Positions 4,781 through 12,915 of a DNA stretch of 40,979 nt are shown one piece after another. The notes beneath the pieces were generated by a model, which saw only the letters and a list, made by a program, of their open reading frames with translations, was not told the origin of the DNA and searched no databases. Numbering within the stretch: the first letter of the stretch is position 1; the number at the start of each line of letters is the position of its first letter. This DNA comes from a virus: positions 1 through 40,979 of IMG/VR virus record IMGVR_UViG_3300033148_006664. One strand, given 5' to 3'. Both the position numbers and the translations under genes were made by a program.

Positions 4781-6835
4781 ATGGCAACATCCGACAAAGC
4801 TCAAAACGAGCGACCGGACATCATAATGCTCATCCAAGAAAAAGATGAGTATGTAATAGGGGCGCTTCTGGCCCTCTATGGAAAACAAGAAGCTGATGAA
4901 CAATTAATGAAAAGAACCAACTGGCAAAACAGTGTAGGATTCAACGCCTTAGATGCCGGAGTACTCAGTGACATTGCAGAATTTTATGAAACCAGAGGAT
5001 ATCTGACATCTAAACAAATTTCATTTGTCAGAAGAACCATTATGAAATATCACAGACAACTTTCCTTTTTAGAAGTCAAACCAATGCCTATCAAAAAAAT
5101 AGAAAAGAAAAAAGAAGAAAATATTGAATCACTTAAATGGGCGGGGCAATTAGATGGAGGAAAGAAAATTCTAATCAAATTTCAATTTCCAAGAGGAGAT
5201 CCTCAATTCAGAGAAACATTAGATCGGATCAAAACTTTAGAAGGAAGAAAATGGAATCCTGATTTAGACAATAAACCTTGGACCTGCCCTTGTACTATTG
5301 ATAGTCTTGAAAAACTGATAGAATGGGGGTTTGAAATTGCCCCTAAATTAAAAGAATGGCATAACAAAATGCAATACAAAAAAACTAAAACCATTCTTAA
5401 TATTCCTGGATTAAAAAGAAAACTTTATCCTTTCCAGACGGAAGGGGTTGAATTTGTACAGAGCAGAAACGGAAGGGCTTTAATTGGAGACGAAATGGGA
5501 TTAGGCAAAACTTCTCAAGCCTTAGCCTGGCTTCAACTTAACAAAGAAATAGCTTTACCTGCCTTAATCATAACTCCTGCAACCGCCAAATTTGTCTGGC
5601 AAAAAGAGCATAAAATATGTATACCTGATATTCCTGTTCAAGTTCTTTCTGGAAGGTCAAAAGTCTTTGATTCTCTTACCTTGCAAAAAGGAATCTCAAT
5701 CATTAATTATGACATCATTGCAGACAGAGTGAGAAAAAATAAGGATGGCAAAGTTATAGAAAGATCCCAAGGATGGGAATCTATTCTAAAACAAGAGGGA
5801 TATAAAGGAAAGACTTTGATTTTAGATGAAGTCCATTATACAAAAAACAGTAACGCTCAAAGAACTAAAGCAATTAGAAAATTGGCTAAAAGATCAAAAT
5901 ATATTATAGGATTATCAGGAACACCAATCATCAACAGGCCAATTGAATTTTTTAATTGTTTAAACATGATTGCTCCAGAACGATTTCCTTCCTATTGGCG
6001 ATATGCCCAACGATACTGTGGAGCAAAAAATAACGGCTTTGGTTGGGATTTTACCGGCTCTTCCAACACAGAAGAACTTCATGAAAAAGTCACCAAATCC
6101 ATAATGATCAGACGTTTGAAAAAAGACGTCCTCAAAGAATTGCCAGCTAAAGTTCGAACTGTTATTCCCTTAGAAATTAATAATAAGGGAAAATACATAG
6201 CCGCAGAAGAAGACTTCGTTGATTGGATTAGAATACATTATGGAAACGAAAAAGCGATTAAAGCAGACAAAGCCCAAGCCCTTACTAAAATTGAAACATT
6301 AAAACAAATAATAATTGAGGGCAAAATGAAGGCGGCTATTGATTGGATTGATAATTTTCTGGACTCGAAGCAAAAATTGGTTATCTTCTGTACTCATCAA
6401 CAAACGGTTGATATCCTGACAGAAGCTTATGGACCTCAAGCGGTCAGATTAGATGGCAGAGATTCTGAAGCAGCTAAAAAGAAAGCTGTCAATGAATTTC
6501 AATCTAATAATAAAATTAGACTCTTCATTGGCAATATAAAAGCTGCTGGAGTTGCAATAACGCTCACTGCCGCCAGTTCAACCTGCTTCATAGAATTAAG
6601 CTGGACTCCCGGAGAACACGATCAAGCAGAGGACAGAATTCACAGAATAGGACAAGAAGCGGATTCTGTCAGCTCTTATTATTTAATTGCCTATGATACC
6701 CTTGAAGAAGAAATCATAGAATTGATCGATAATAAAAGAAAAATTTTATCCCAGGTTCTTGATGGAAAGAAAGTTGAAGAAAGCTCATTATTAACAGAAC
6801 TGCTTAACAAGATGATGACAAAAATAAAATATTAA
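4781..6835 (+). CDS. SNF2-family DNA helicase/ATPase, SMARCAL1-like
   Basis: Encodes 684 residues after AAAGGAG. Superfamily 2 motifs are plain: motif I GDEMGLGKT at 236-244, motif II DEVH at 349-352, motif III SGTP at 379-382, and motif VI RIHRIGQ at 619-625. Residues about 120-190 (a strand-rich segment around FQFPRGDPQFRETL and KWNPDLDNKPWTCP) resemble the HARP-type DNA-structure-binding region in front of the SMARCAL1/annealing helicase core. Such enzymes translocate on duplex DNA and remodel forks. In a phage it probably helps replication, recombination or fork restart. The product is full length with no missing core motif. Confidence 0.92.
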   Translation: MATSDKAQNERPDIIMLIQEKDEYVIGALLALYGKQEADEQLMKRTNWQNSVGFNALDAGVLSDIAEFYETRGYLTSKQISFVRRTIMKYHRQLSFLEVKPMPIKKIEKKKEENIESLKWAGQLDGGKKILIKFQFPRGDPQFRETLDRIKTLEGRKWNPDLDNKPWTCPCTIDSLEKLIEWGFEIAPKLKEWHNKMQYKKTKTILNIPGLKRKLYPFQTEGVEFVQSRNGRALIGDEMGLGKTSQALAWLQLNKEIALPALIITPATAKFVWQKEHKICIPDIPVQVLSGRSKVFDSLTLQKGISIINYDIIADRVRKNKDGKVIERSQGWESILKQEGYKGKTLILDEVHYTKNSNAQRTKAIRKLAKRSKYIIGLSGTPIINRPIEFFNCLNMIAPERFPSYWRYAQRYCGAKNNGFGWDFTGSSNTEELHEKVTKSIMIRRLKKDVLKELPAKVRTVIPLEINNKGKYIAAEEDFVDWIRIHYGNEKAIKADKAQALTKIETLKQIIIEGKMKAAIDWIDNFLDSKQKLVIFCTHQQTVDILTEAYGPQAVRLDGRDSEAAKKKAVNEFQSNNKIRLFIGNIKAAGVAITLTAASSTCFIELSWTPGEHDQAEDRIHRIGQEADSVSSYYLIAYDTLEEEIIELIDNKRKILSQVLDGKKVEESSLLTELLNKMMTKIKY

Positions 6836-6859
6836 AAAAGTCTAAAAATAATATATAAT
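6832..6859 (+). promoter_or_regulatory. Repeated-type promoter (TTAAAA-16-TATAAT)
   Basis: TTAAAA (6832-6837), 16-nt spacer, TATAAT (6854-6859), then ACTTAGAAAGGAG leading to ATG 6879. It is nearly identical over 40 nt to the promoters at 12383, 27722 and 30155. Confidence 0.75.
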
Positions 6860-6878
6860 ACTTAGAAAGGAGAACTAA

Positions 6879-7064
6879 ATGACAGAATATATTCGAAGGA
6901 AACCAGCAAAGAAAAATTTCTTTTGGTGTTATAAACAAGCTAATTGGATGTTATTAACAATGTGTATTGCCAGAGGAGAAAGAAAAGAAGAAGGATGCAT
7001 TCGTTGTCGACAACGAGATGGACTTTTAAGAGAAATAGAGGAGGTGCGTAATGGAAAAAATTAA
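6879..7064 (+). CDS. Small cysteine-containing protein (61 aa)
   Basis: Encodes 61 residues, first gene after the promoter at 6832, with a GAAAGGAG ribosome site. It contains CIRCRQRDG (a C-x-x-C pair) near residue 40 and one further cysteine in MCIARG, so metal binding is possible. No family is recognised. Its last 14 nt overlap the start of the next gene, whose ribosome site GAGGAGG lies inside it, so the two are probably translationally coupled. Confidence 0.55.
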   Translation: MTEYIRRKPAKKNFFWCYKQANWMLLTMCIARGERKEEGCIRCRQRDGLLREIEEVRNGKN

Positions 7065-7233
7065 AGACATTCTTATGAAAAGGGATCGCATGACAGAGGA
7101 AGAAGCAGAAGATTTAATTGACGAAGCTAAAACATATCTTGCTAAAAGAAGATTAGAAGCAAGGGAAATACCTTATGATATATGCGAGGATTTGTTTGGA
7201 TTGGAACCTGATTATATTGAGGAGCTTATGTAA
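7051..7233 (+). CDS. Conserved small phage protein (60 aa)
   Basis: Encodes 60 residues beginning MEKIKDILMKRDRMTEEEAE and ending ICEDLFGLEPDYIEELM. The pattern RMT.EEAE.LI.EA followed by P.DICE..FGLEPDYI.EL is one I recognise from small unannotated phage and mobile-element proteins. It is acidic and helical with no catalytic motif. It overlaps the preceding gene by 14 nt with GAGGAGG just upstream of its ATG. Confidence 0.65.
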   Translation: MEKIKDILMKRDRMTEEEAEDLIDEAKTYLAKRRLEAREIPYDICEDLFGLEPDYIEELM

Positions 7234-7263
7234 CAACCAATAACCTAAAATAAGGAGATAATA

Positions 7264-7425
7264 ATGTATTGTCCTGAATGTGATAGAAATATCGATGATT
7301 GCGAAGCTCTAACAGATAGGGACGGAGATCCTTATGATCCAGCAACCACGTTTTGGTCCATATGTCCTATATGTTTAAGCATACTTATCGATAATCAAAA
7401 AATTCAACAGACGAAGGACCGTTAA
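7264..7425 (+). CDS. Small zinc-ribbon protein (53 aa)
   Basis: ATG 7264 follows AAGGAG. The 53-residue product starts MYCPECDRNIDD and contains SICPICLSIL, giving two C-x-x-C knuckles (CPEC and CPIC) about 30 residues apart, the layout of a small zinc ribbon. Its stop overlaps the ATG of the primase gene (TAATG), so it is probably co-translated with primase and may be a primase accessory factor. Confidence 0.6.
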   Translation: MYCPECDRNIDDCEALTDRDGDPYDPATTFWSICPICLSILIDNQKIQQTKDR

Positions 7426-8330
7426 TGATATTCAACATTAAACAATTCCTTGACGATTTTGGAATCCCAAATACTGACCGAGGCAAACATGCCAGGACAA
7501 AATGGATACAAATCAAATGTCCATTCTGTTCAGGACATGAAGGTTGGCACGGAGGTTTTAATATCGAAAAGGAATATTATAATTGTTGGCGCTGCGGATG
7601 GAGATCTCTTCCCGATATTATCATGGAATTATTAGGATGTTCTTTTCCCGCAGCCAAAACCTACCTTAAAAAATATAAAAACAAGCCTGAATCCAGTCGA
7701 GACATAGGTGAGACTCGACGTTTACCCTCTCCCCAATATAAAGGCATGACTTTTCCTCCAAATTGCCAGTCTCTTAGTGATTTTCACAGAAAATACCTAT
7801 TATCCAGAAATTTTGATCCTGACGACCTTATCCATGAATGGAATCTTAAAGGAACAAGTCATCTTGGAGATTATAGATTTAGAATTATAGCCCCTATTTA
7901 TTTTCAAAATCAATTCGTTAGCTATCAAGGTAGAGATGTTACAGATAGACAAGAAGCAAAGTATAAAGCCTGTGAAATGGAAAATGAAATTCTTCACCAC
8001 AAACATACACTCTATGGAATTGATAAAACCAAAAATAAATCAGTGATCATAGTCGAAGGGATTACCGATGTTTGGAGATTTGGTCCTGGAGCGGTCGGAA
8101 CTTTTGGAATTGAATTTACTAAGAGCCAAGTCAGAATGCTTCTAAATCAATTTGAATCTTATTTCGTTTTCTTTGATGATGATCCACAAGCACAAGCGCA
8201 AGCAGATAAATTAGCTATCATCTTAAATGGATTTGGAAAAGATGTAGAAATTATATCCACAGAAGACGACCCTGCAAACATGTCGCAAAAAGACGCACGA
8301 CAATTGAAATCAGAACTGTTATCTAATTGA
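7425..8330 (+). CDS. DNA primase with zinc ribbon and TOPRIM domain
   Basis: Encodes 301 residues. The N-terminal CHC2-like zinc ribbon is visible as KCPFC (C32, C35) and CWRCGW (C54, C57). The TOPRIM catalytic fold follows, with VIIVEGITDV (conserved glutamate E211) and the metal-binding FFDDDPQAQ (D251-D253). It is shorter than bacterial DnaG (about 580 residues) and has no helicase domain; the DnaB-like helicase is encoded separately at 9439. It makes RNA primers for the phage lagging strand. It starts on the stop of the small zinc-ribbon gene. Confidence 0.9.
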   Translation: MIFNIKQFLDDFGIPNTDRGKHARTKWIQIKCPFCSGHEGWHGGFNIEKEYYNCWRCGWRSLPDIIMELLGCSFPAAKTYLKKYKNKPESSRDIGETRRLPSPQYKGMTFPPNCQSLSDFHRKYLLSRNFDPDDLIHEWNLKGTSHLGDYRFRIIAPIYFQNQFVSYQGRDVTDRQEAKYKACEMENEILHHKHTLYGIDKTKNKSVIIVEGITDVWRFGPGAVGTFGIEFTKSQVRMLLNQFESYFVFFDDDPQAQAQADKLAIILNGFGKDVEIISTEDDPANMSQKDARQLKSELLSN

Positions 8331-8364
8331 AATATTTAGGAAAATAAAAAAAATAAAAAAATAC

Positions 8365-8393
8365 TTGATTTCTCTAATTTACTATTATATTAT
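8365..8393 (+). promoter_or_regulatory. Sigma-70-like promoter of the initiator operon
   Basis: TTGATT (8365-8370), 17-nt spacer, TATTAT (8388-8393), preceded by an A-rich upstream tract (8339-8363) that could act as an UP element. It is followed by about 150 nt of structured leader. Confidence 0.65.
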
Positions 8394-8410
8394 ATCCTCA
8401 GATTGGATAT

Positions 8411-8545
8411 TTTTCCAGTCGGTCCGGTGCAGGGTGCCTTGAGGCCAACAAGGTTTTGTGTCGGGGATAGTGGTGTGTCCCCGACATACCCTCTTTTCTT
8501 ATTAACCTTCGCAACATACGACTGTTGCCAACACCTGGGAGGTTG
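8411..8545 (+). ncRNA. Structured 5' leader RNA of the replication initiator
   Basis: This G+C-rich island in A+T-rich DNA has several strong stems: CCTTG/CAAGG (8437-8441 with 8449-8453), TGTCGGGGA/TCCCCGACA (8459-8467 with 8478-8486, 9 perfect pairs), a closing GGGT/ACCC (8432-8435 with 8488-8491), and GCAACA/TGTTGC (8511-8516 with 8523-8528). Long-range GGTG/CACC (8426-8429 with 8532-8535) or CCAG/CTGG (8415-8418 with 8535-8538) would bring the ends together next to, and partly over, the GGGAGG ribosome site (8537-8542). It looks like a cis-regulatory element controlling translation of the initiator. It is not a riboswitch class I can name. Confidence 0.6.
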
Positions 8546-8548
8546 TCT

Positions 8549-9442
8549 TTGGAATATAAAAGAAATGATCCTCAAAAAGGTATGTTAATAATCGTCAAAG
8601 CAGGCAAGCAAGACGAATACCACAATACTATTAATCTAACTTCCTTATTGGACAAGAATTTATCTTTTAAAGCAAAAGGTCTTCATGCCTATATAATGAC
8701 CCGACCTGACAATTGGAAATTATGGATTAGTAGTCTAACATCTACTTCTACAGACGGAGAAACAGCTATAAGATCTTCCATTAACGAATTAATTAAAAAT
8801 CATTATTTATACAGAACTTCTATGAGGGATGAAAAAAAGAGAATAACTAATTGGGTCCATATTTGTTTTTCAACTCCGACGATAATAAATGAAGATAAAC
8901 TTGAAAAGCTTGTTTTAGATTTCCATGAAATAGATAATCCAGAAATAGAAAACCAAGGGCATAGTAATAAGATATATAGTAATAAGATATATAGTAATAA
9001 GAAAAATATTTATCCCAAAATCAAAAATCACAGACTTTACAAAAATCTTTCCAACTGGTTTCTAAAGGAAAGAGCCTCCATAACAGGAGGTAAGGATATG
9101 CATAGTATTTGGGATACAAACAAATCCTCTCCAAAAGGTTCTGTCATTTCTAATTCTGTTGATACTTTAGACAAGTTGGTTCGTATTGATGGATTCAACT
9201 TCCAAAAAGAAATTACTCCTGTAATAAAATGGGTTCTGAATAATAATTTTTGGAAAGCAAATTTAAGGAGTCTTGTTGTTCTTCGTCATAAATCTAAAAA
9301 TGGTTTAACCAAATTTGAAAACATCATGTCTGCATATCTACAATCTCAACCTGAAAAACATAAACCAAAAGTATTAAGAAAGAAAAAAGAACCTACAGGG
9401 ACAATCCGAAAAACTCCTAAGGAGGAATTTTACTATTCATGA
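8549..9442 (+). CDS. Winged-helix replication initiator/replisome organiser
   Basis: Starts are TTG 8549 (6 nt after GGGAGG) or ATG 8582 (no usable ribosome site); I prefer TTG, giving 297 residues. The N-terminal domain (LLDKNLSFKAKGLHAYIMTR, DNWKLW, GETAIRSSINELIKNHYL) matches the winged-helix domain of phage replisome organisers, where LS.KAKGL..Y and a later NEL...GYL-type helix are typical. The middle has SNKIYSNKIYSNK repeats, and the C-terminal part is a basic DnaD-like tail. It should bind the phage origin and load the DnaB-like helicase encoded next (4-nt overlap ATGA). The repeats in its own gene are a candidate origin. Confidence 0.75.
   Translation: MEYKRNDPQKGMLIIVKAGKQDEYHNTINLTSLLDKNLSFKAKGLHAYIMTRPDNWKLWISSLTSTSTDGETAIRSSINELIKNHYLYRTSMRDEKKRITNWVHICFSTPTIINEDKLEKLVLDFHEIDNPEIENQGHSNKIYSNKIYSNKKNIYPKIKNHRLYKNLSNWFLKERASITGGKDMHSIWDTNKSSPKGSVISNSVDTLDKLVRIDGFNFQKEITPVIKWVLNNNFWKANLRSLVVLRHKSKNGLTKFENIMSAYLQSQPEKHKPKVLRKKKEPTGTIRKTPKEEFYYS
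8963..9001 (+). repeat. 15-bp iteron-like repeats inside the initiator gene
   Basis: The unit AGTAATAAGATATAT occurs at 8963-8977 and 8978-8992, plus a partial copy AGTAATAAG at 8993-9001, all identical. It is very A+T-rich and lies within the initiator coding sequence, a placement like the lambda O origin. Confidence 0.8.
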
Positions 9443-10902
9443 TCACCAGACGTAAACCCATAATCGATAGTCGTATAGAACGGCAAATCATAACAGGAAT
9501 GATAATCAGTACTAACTTTTTGACACAGGTGTTGGATATCTATCGTCCTGATCTTCTTCTTTTGCCTTATGCCAAAACTATTGCAGAATGGTGCAAAAAA
9601 TATTATGGTCAATATAAGCAAGCCCCAGGGAAACAAATTCAGGATCTATTCTTAACCTATGAAAAAGGAGAAAATGATCCTGATCAGGTTGCCTTGATAA
9701 GAGATTTCCTTGCCAGCATTTCAAATGAGTATGAAAGTAATCAGACATTCAATATAGATTATATCCTCGATAAGTCAGAAATTCATTTCAGAAAGTCGTC
9801 CTTAGAAATTCTAAGACAGCAATTGTCAAGTGATCTTGTTAATGATAATGTGGAAGAAGCAGAAACTCTCATTGCCAATTTTAGTAGAATAGCCAGATCG
9901 GAAACAGTCGGAATAGATCCCATTACAGATCCAGCGATAATCAAGAAGGCATTTGATAAAGATACAGGAGATAGGATGTTTGCTCTGCCTGGTGATTTAG
10001 GTAAGATGTTTGGATCTTTTGAAAGGGATATGCTAATAATGGTCGTTGGTCCAATGGGAAGAGGAAAAACATGGTGGCTTCAAGAAATTGCATTGAGAGG
10101 ATTATTCATAGGGTTTAATGTTTTGTTCATTAGTTTGGAAATGTCGGAAAAACAAATGACAAGAAGAATTCAGCATAATTTGACAGGACTCCCTAAATCC
10201 AGATGGGCGGGCAAAATTTCAATTCCTGTATTTGATTGTGAATTAAGACAAAATAAAAAATGTAGAAAAACAGATTTAGGAAAATATTGTACCAAGTGTA
10301 GAGGAACAGAAGAATTTAAACCAGCTGTTTATCATATTGTGAAAAGAAAAGAAGAACTAACAGCTAAAGATGGAATTGATAAAGGGCAGGCTTTGAAGAA
10401 AACTTTTTTAAGAGGCAACAGATTTAAGTTAATAACCCCTCCTCCTAACTCTCTGAATATTTCAAAACTTAGAGGAATGCTTGATAATTGGGAATACTAT
10501 GAAGGATGGGTTCCTGATATAATCGTGACTGATTATGCAGACAAGTTTGCTCCTGAGAATTCAAAGACCAATGAATACCGTCACAGGATATACGAAACAG
10601 TATTAATGCATAAAGCTCTTGCTATGGAAAAGCACTGTTTAATTGTAACTGGTAGTCAGAGTAATACAGGAAGAGACGATTCAAAAGTTGTAAGATCGGG
10701 AGACTTTGCTGAGGATATTAGAAAAAAGGCAGAAGTAGATATTGCTTTTTCTTTAAATCAAACTCCAGAAGAAAAAGATCAAGGAATTATGAAAATATCT
10801 CCAATGAAAATAAGAGATGATGATTTCAGCGTTTCTCAACAGTGCATAGTTCTTCAACAACTCAAAATTGGAAAACCTTACTTGGATAGTTGCTTAATAT
10901 GA
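9439..10902 (+). CDS. dnaB: DnaB-like replicative helicase with a zinc-finger insertion
   Basis: Encodes 487 residues; ATG 9439 overlaps the initiator stop. An N-terminal helical domain (IERQIITGMIIS) is followed by a RecA-like ATPase core with Walker A GPMGRGKT at 204-211, the ISLEMSEKQMTRR block of the DnaB family at 231-243, and Walker B VTDYADK. Between these blocks, residues 267-287 hold four cysteines (C267, C275, C284, C287), which looks like a zinc-finger insertion. The helicase unwinds the fork 5' to 3' and works with the primase at 7425 and the initiator at 8549. Confidence 0.88.
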   Translation: MITRRKPIIDSRIERQIITGMIISTNFLTQVLDIYRPDLLLLPYAKTIAEWCKKYYGQYKQAPGKQIQDLFLTYEKGENDPDQVALIRDFLASISNEYESNQTFNIDYILDKSEIHFRKSSLEILRQQLSSDLVNDNVEEAETLIANFSRIARSETVGIDPITDPAIIKKAFDKDTGDRMFALPGDLGKMFGSFERDMLIMVVGPMGRGKTWWLQEIALRGLFIGFNVLFISLEMSEKQMTRRIQHNLTGLPKSRWAGKISIPVFDCELRQNKKCRKTDLGKYCTKCRGTEEFKPAVYHIVKRKEELTAKDGIDKGQALKKTFLRGNRFKLITPPPNSLNISKLRGMLDNWEYYEGWVPDIIVTDYADKFAPENSKTNEYRHRIYETVLMHKALAMEKHCLIVTGSQSNTGRDDSKVVRSGDFAEDIRKKAEVDIAFSLNQTPEEKDQGIMKISPMKIRDDDFSVSQQCIVLQQLKIGKPYLDSCLI

Positions 10903-11084
10903 AGATATTTTTGGTTGGGACTCCTCCAGAATCGAGAACAAAAAAAATGATTGACTTAAACTGCAATCAGTTACTATTTTCTTACTTTGCCATCATTGAT
11001 ATTCATAGCTCATTTGACATGGACAAAGCTTTTTTAGTTGCAATAAAGGAAAAAGTAAAAAGAAAATGTACAGATCAAGAATAA
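10899..11084 (+). CDS. Small MKI.. protein resembling a detached DpdA N-terminal module (61 aa)
   Basis: ATG 10899 overlaps the helicase stop (ATGA). It encodes 61 residues beginning MKIFLVGTPPESRTKK, with NQLLFSYFAI near residue 26 and a basic helical tail. The pattern MKI-(F/I/Y)-(L/F)-A/V at the start and LL-SY-F/Y-x-I/L about 25 residues later recurs in small genes at 11587, 18641, 18790 and 19953. From memory it matches the N-terminal strand-helix-strand of phage DpdA/TGT-like proteins (MKI.LAG...L.SYYY.). It is probably an orphan module paired with the DpdA at 17697. Function is inferred only. Confidence 0.55.
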   Translation: MKIFLVGTPPESRTKKMIDLNCNQLLFSYFAIIDIHSSFDMDKAFLVAIKEKVKRKCTDQE

Positions 11085-11179
11085 AAAATATAACAAAACA
11101 TCAAGAAAAAAACTTAAGAGAAGCTATCGGAGATGAATTATATGAATGGCTAAAAACTATAAACGAAAGGAGAGGAAAA

Positions 11180-11587
11180 ATGAATCAGGTAACAGTGGTT
11201 AAGGAATTTACTTTTGATGCTGCTCATCGTCTGCCGGGATATGAGGGAAAATGTAAAAATCTTCACGGCCATGGATACCGACTTTTAGTCGGAGTTAAAG
11301 GAAAGATAGACTATGACTCGGGAATGGTGATTGATTTTACCCATTTAAAAATCATAGTAAAACAGGAGATTCTTGATCATGTTGATCATGTTTTGCTCAA
11401 TGATTTAAAATCAGAACCCGGGCAACTTGGGTTTAACTTCCCTTGGGAAATGCCAACAGCGGAGAATATGGTTATTTGGATACTGAGTCGTTTACAGAAT
11501 AGGTGGGAGGAGGTGAGGATAGAGGGAAAGATATCTTTTGTTCGTCTCTATGAAACCCCAACATCATACGCAGAAGTGACGGCTTAA
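11180..11587 (+). CDS. queD: QueD, 6-carboxy-5,6,7,8-tetrahydropterin synthase
   Basis: Encodes 135 residues from ATG 11180, after GAAAGGAGAGG in a copy of the ACTATAAAC leader. The frame is open further upstream to 11066, but the family length (about 120-140) and ribosome site fit 11180. The zinc histidines (H16 in FDAAHRLPG, H29 and H31 in LHGHGY) and the catalytic cysteine (C25 in KCKN) are all present, as is the C-terminal LYETPTSYAEV. It converts dihydroneopterin triphosphate made by FolE (13511) to the carboxypterin used by QueE (11716). Confidence 0.93.
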   Translation: MNQVTVVKEFTFDAAHRLPGYEGKCKNLHGHGYRLLVGVKGKIDYDSGMVIDFTHLKIIVKQEILDHVDHVLLNDLKSEPGQLGFNFPWEMPTAENMVIWILSRLQNRWEEVRIEGKISFVRLYETPTSYAEVTA

Positions 11588-11758
11588 TGAAAATTTACTT
11601 AGCGGCCAGAGATGAGCATACTGCTCATATTATGATATAGCTGTAGAATCAATTCCATTCAGAAAAATAACATGGAAACTTATAATGAAACGTTATTTTG
11701 GAAAGGAGAAAGAAAATGATTATAAACGAAATCTTTACCAGTATCGACGGAGAAGTTA
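11587..11758 (+). pseudogene. MKI.. family small gene, interrupted by a frameshift
   Basis: ATG 11587 overlaps the queD stop (TAATGA) and encodes MKIYLAARDEHTAHIMI, then TAG at 11638. A -1 change near 11618 gives a continuation CSYYDIAVESIPFRKITWKL followed by IMKRYFGKEKEN, open to TAG 11756-11758 and overlapping the first codons of queE. The joined product has the MKI.LA start and SYY motif of the family (compare 10899 and 18641). It is therefore best read as a disrupted copy. The queE ribosome site lies within it. Confidence 0.5.
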
Positions 11759-12369
11759 GCACTTTTCATCAAGGAACAATGTCAACATTTATTCGTTTTG
11801 CCGGATGCAATTTAAAATGTCCTTACTGTGATACCAAGTATGCTCAGAAAGCAAATGCTGGGGAAATATATGAACAAGCTGCTATTTTTAATCTTGTTAA
11901 GGCTATTGGCTGTAAAAAAATTACGATTACTGGAGGAGAGCCCTTATTGCAGGTGAGAGAATTAATTCCTCTAATTAAAGAGCTTCTGTATAAAGGGCAT
12001 AAAGTCACAGTAGAAACAAATGGAAGTATTGAACTTCCCCAGGATTTATATGACGAGAATTTTGGTTGGGTTATTGATTACAAATTATGGTGTTGGGAAA
12101 AGATGATTACAAAAAACTTTACTCGTTTGACTTCTTGTGATTGGATTAAGTTGGTTCTTCAAAGCCCAGAAGAATACTATTTAGCAAAGGAAACAGTTTC
12201 CAGATTAAGAGATTTGGGGAGTCAAGCTAATGTGGCGTTGAGCACAGTATTTGGAAAATTCAATCCAGCAGATTTAATCTCAATGATTAAAAAGGACAAG
12301 TTTTGGGACGTGACTGTGAATGTGCAACTACATAAAATCATTTGGGATTTTGAAAAAAGAGGGATTTAA
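11716..12369 (+). CDS. queE: QueE, 7-carboxy-7-deazaguanine synthase (radical SAM)
   Basis: Encodes 217 residues from ATG 11716 after GGAAAGGAG. The radical-SAM cluster motif is C31-x3-C35-x2-C38 (AGCNLKCPYCDT). The family start IFTSIDGEV (normally IF.SIQGEG) and the SAM-binding GGEP (TITGGEPLLQ) are visible. It rearranges carboxytetrahydropterin to 7-carboxy-7-deazaguanine, the substrate of QueC (15127). The length is normal for QueE. Confidence 0.92.
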   Translation: MIINEIFTSIDGEVSTFHQGTMSTFIRFAGCNLKCPYCDTKYAQKANAGEIYEQAAIFNLVKAIGCKKITITGGEPLLQVRELIPLIKELLYKGHKVTVETNGSIELPQDLYDENFGWVIDYKLWCWEKMITKNFTRLTSCDWIKLVLQSPEEYYLAKETVSRLRDLGSQANVALSTVFGKFNPADLISMIKKDKFWDVTVNVQLHKIIWDFEKRGI

Positions 12370-12382
12370 AACAAAAAAAATA

Positions 12383-12410
12383 TTAAAAACATCTAAAAAT
12401 AATATATAAT
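12383..12410 (+). promoter_or_regulatory. Repeated-type promoter (TTAAAA-16-TATAAT)
   Basis: TTAAAA (12383-12388), 16 nt, TATAAT (12405-12410), then ACTTAGAAAGGAGGTG before the GTG start at 12432. It has the same 40-nt consensus as at 6832, 27722 and 30155. Confidence 0.75.
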
Positions 12411-12431
12411 ACTTAGAAAGGAGGTGAAAGA

Positions 12432-12869
12432 GTGAAAGAATCTATTTTAATAATTATCAATGGTAAGAAAAGATCTTATCCTTATGACGCCAATCCTAAC
12501 GAGATAATGTCGGATATTTTGTTAAGTATGCCAAATCTTAACTACTGGCCCTATCCTTCCTTGAAAAGTTTATACCTGGGTATAATGGATATGCTCGTTA
12601 ATTTTTATCATCCAATAACCAAATCTGTAAAAGGATCAGCAAAAACAAAAACAACAAAATTCCTTAAACAAGTAAATTCTGTAAAAAAATATTTTCCAAA
12701 AAATCAACCAGACCTTCTACGAAAGATATATGAATCGTGCTTGATAAATGAAGGTTTAGGGACATTGCGTGGATTTGGATTTACTAACCGTTTTGGAGAC
12801 AACCTGTCTGGGAATCCTGAAATCCATAGTATTCTTAAAGGAGGGAATCTTATAAGGAAAGAGAGATAG
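12432..12869 (+). CDS. Unknown phage protein (145 aa)
   Basis: Encodes 145 residues from a GTG start, 4-5 nt after the extended AAAGGAGGTG ribosome site supplied by the promoter cassette at 12383. It is basic and contains tryptophan/proline-rich NYWPYPSLKSLYLG and a glycine-rich end (GTLRGFGFTNRFGDNLSGN). No family is recognised. It lies alone between queE and the wing-helix gene at 12916, so a role in the deazaguanine pathway is possible but unsupported. Confidence 0.6.
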   Translation: MKESILIIINGKKRSYPYDANPNEIMSDILLSMPNLNYWPYPSLKSLYLGIMDMLVNFYHPITKSVKGSAKTKTTKFLKQVNSVKKYFPKNQPDLLRKIYESCLINEGLGTLRGFGFTNRFGDNLSGNPEIHSILKGGNLIRKER

Positions 12870-12915
12870 ACAGTCATTAACCATTTAATCAAAAAAAAGG
12901 AAAGGAGAAAAGAAA

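Noticed and set aside
8390-8588. Short ORFs on both strands within the 8411-8545 leader
   Set aside because: They have no ribosome sites and their sequence is explained by the paired RNA stems; the initiator frame starts after them.
11066-11179. N-terminal extension of QueD to 11066
   Set aside because: The upstream 38 codons lack QueD similarity, overlap the previous gene, and a strong ribosome site precedes ATG 11180.
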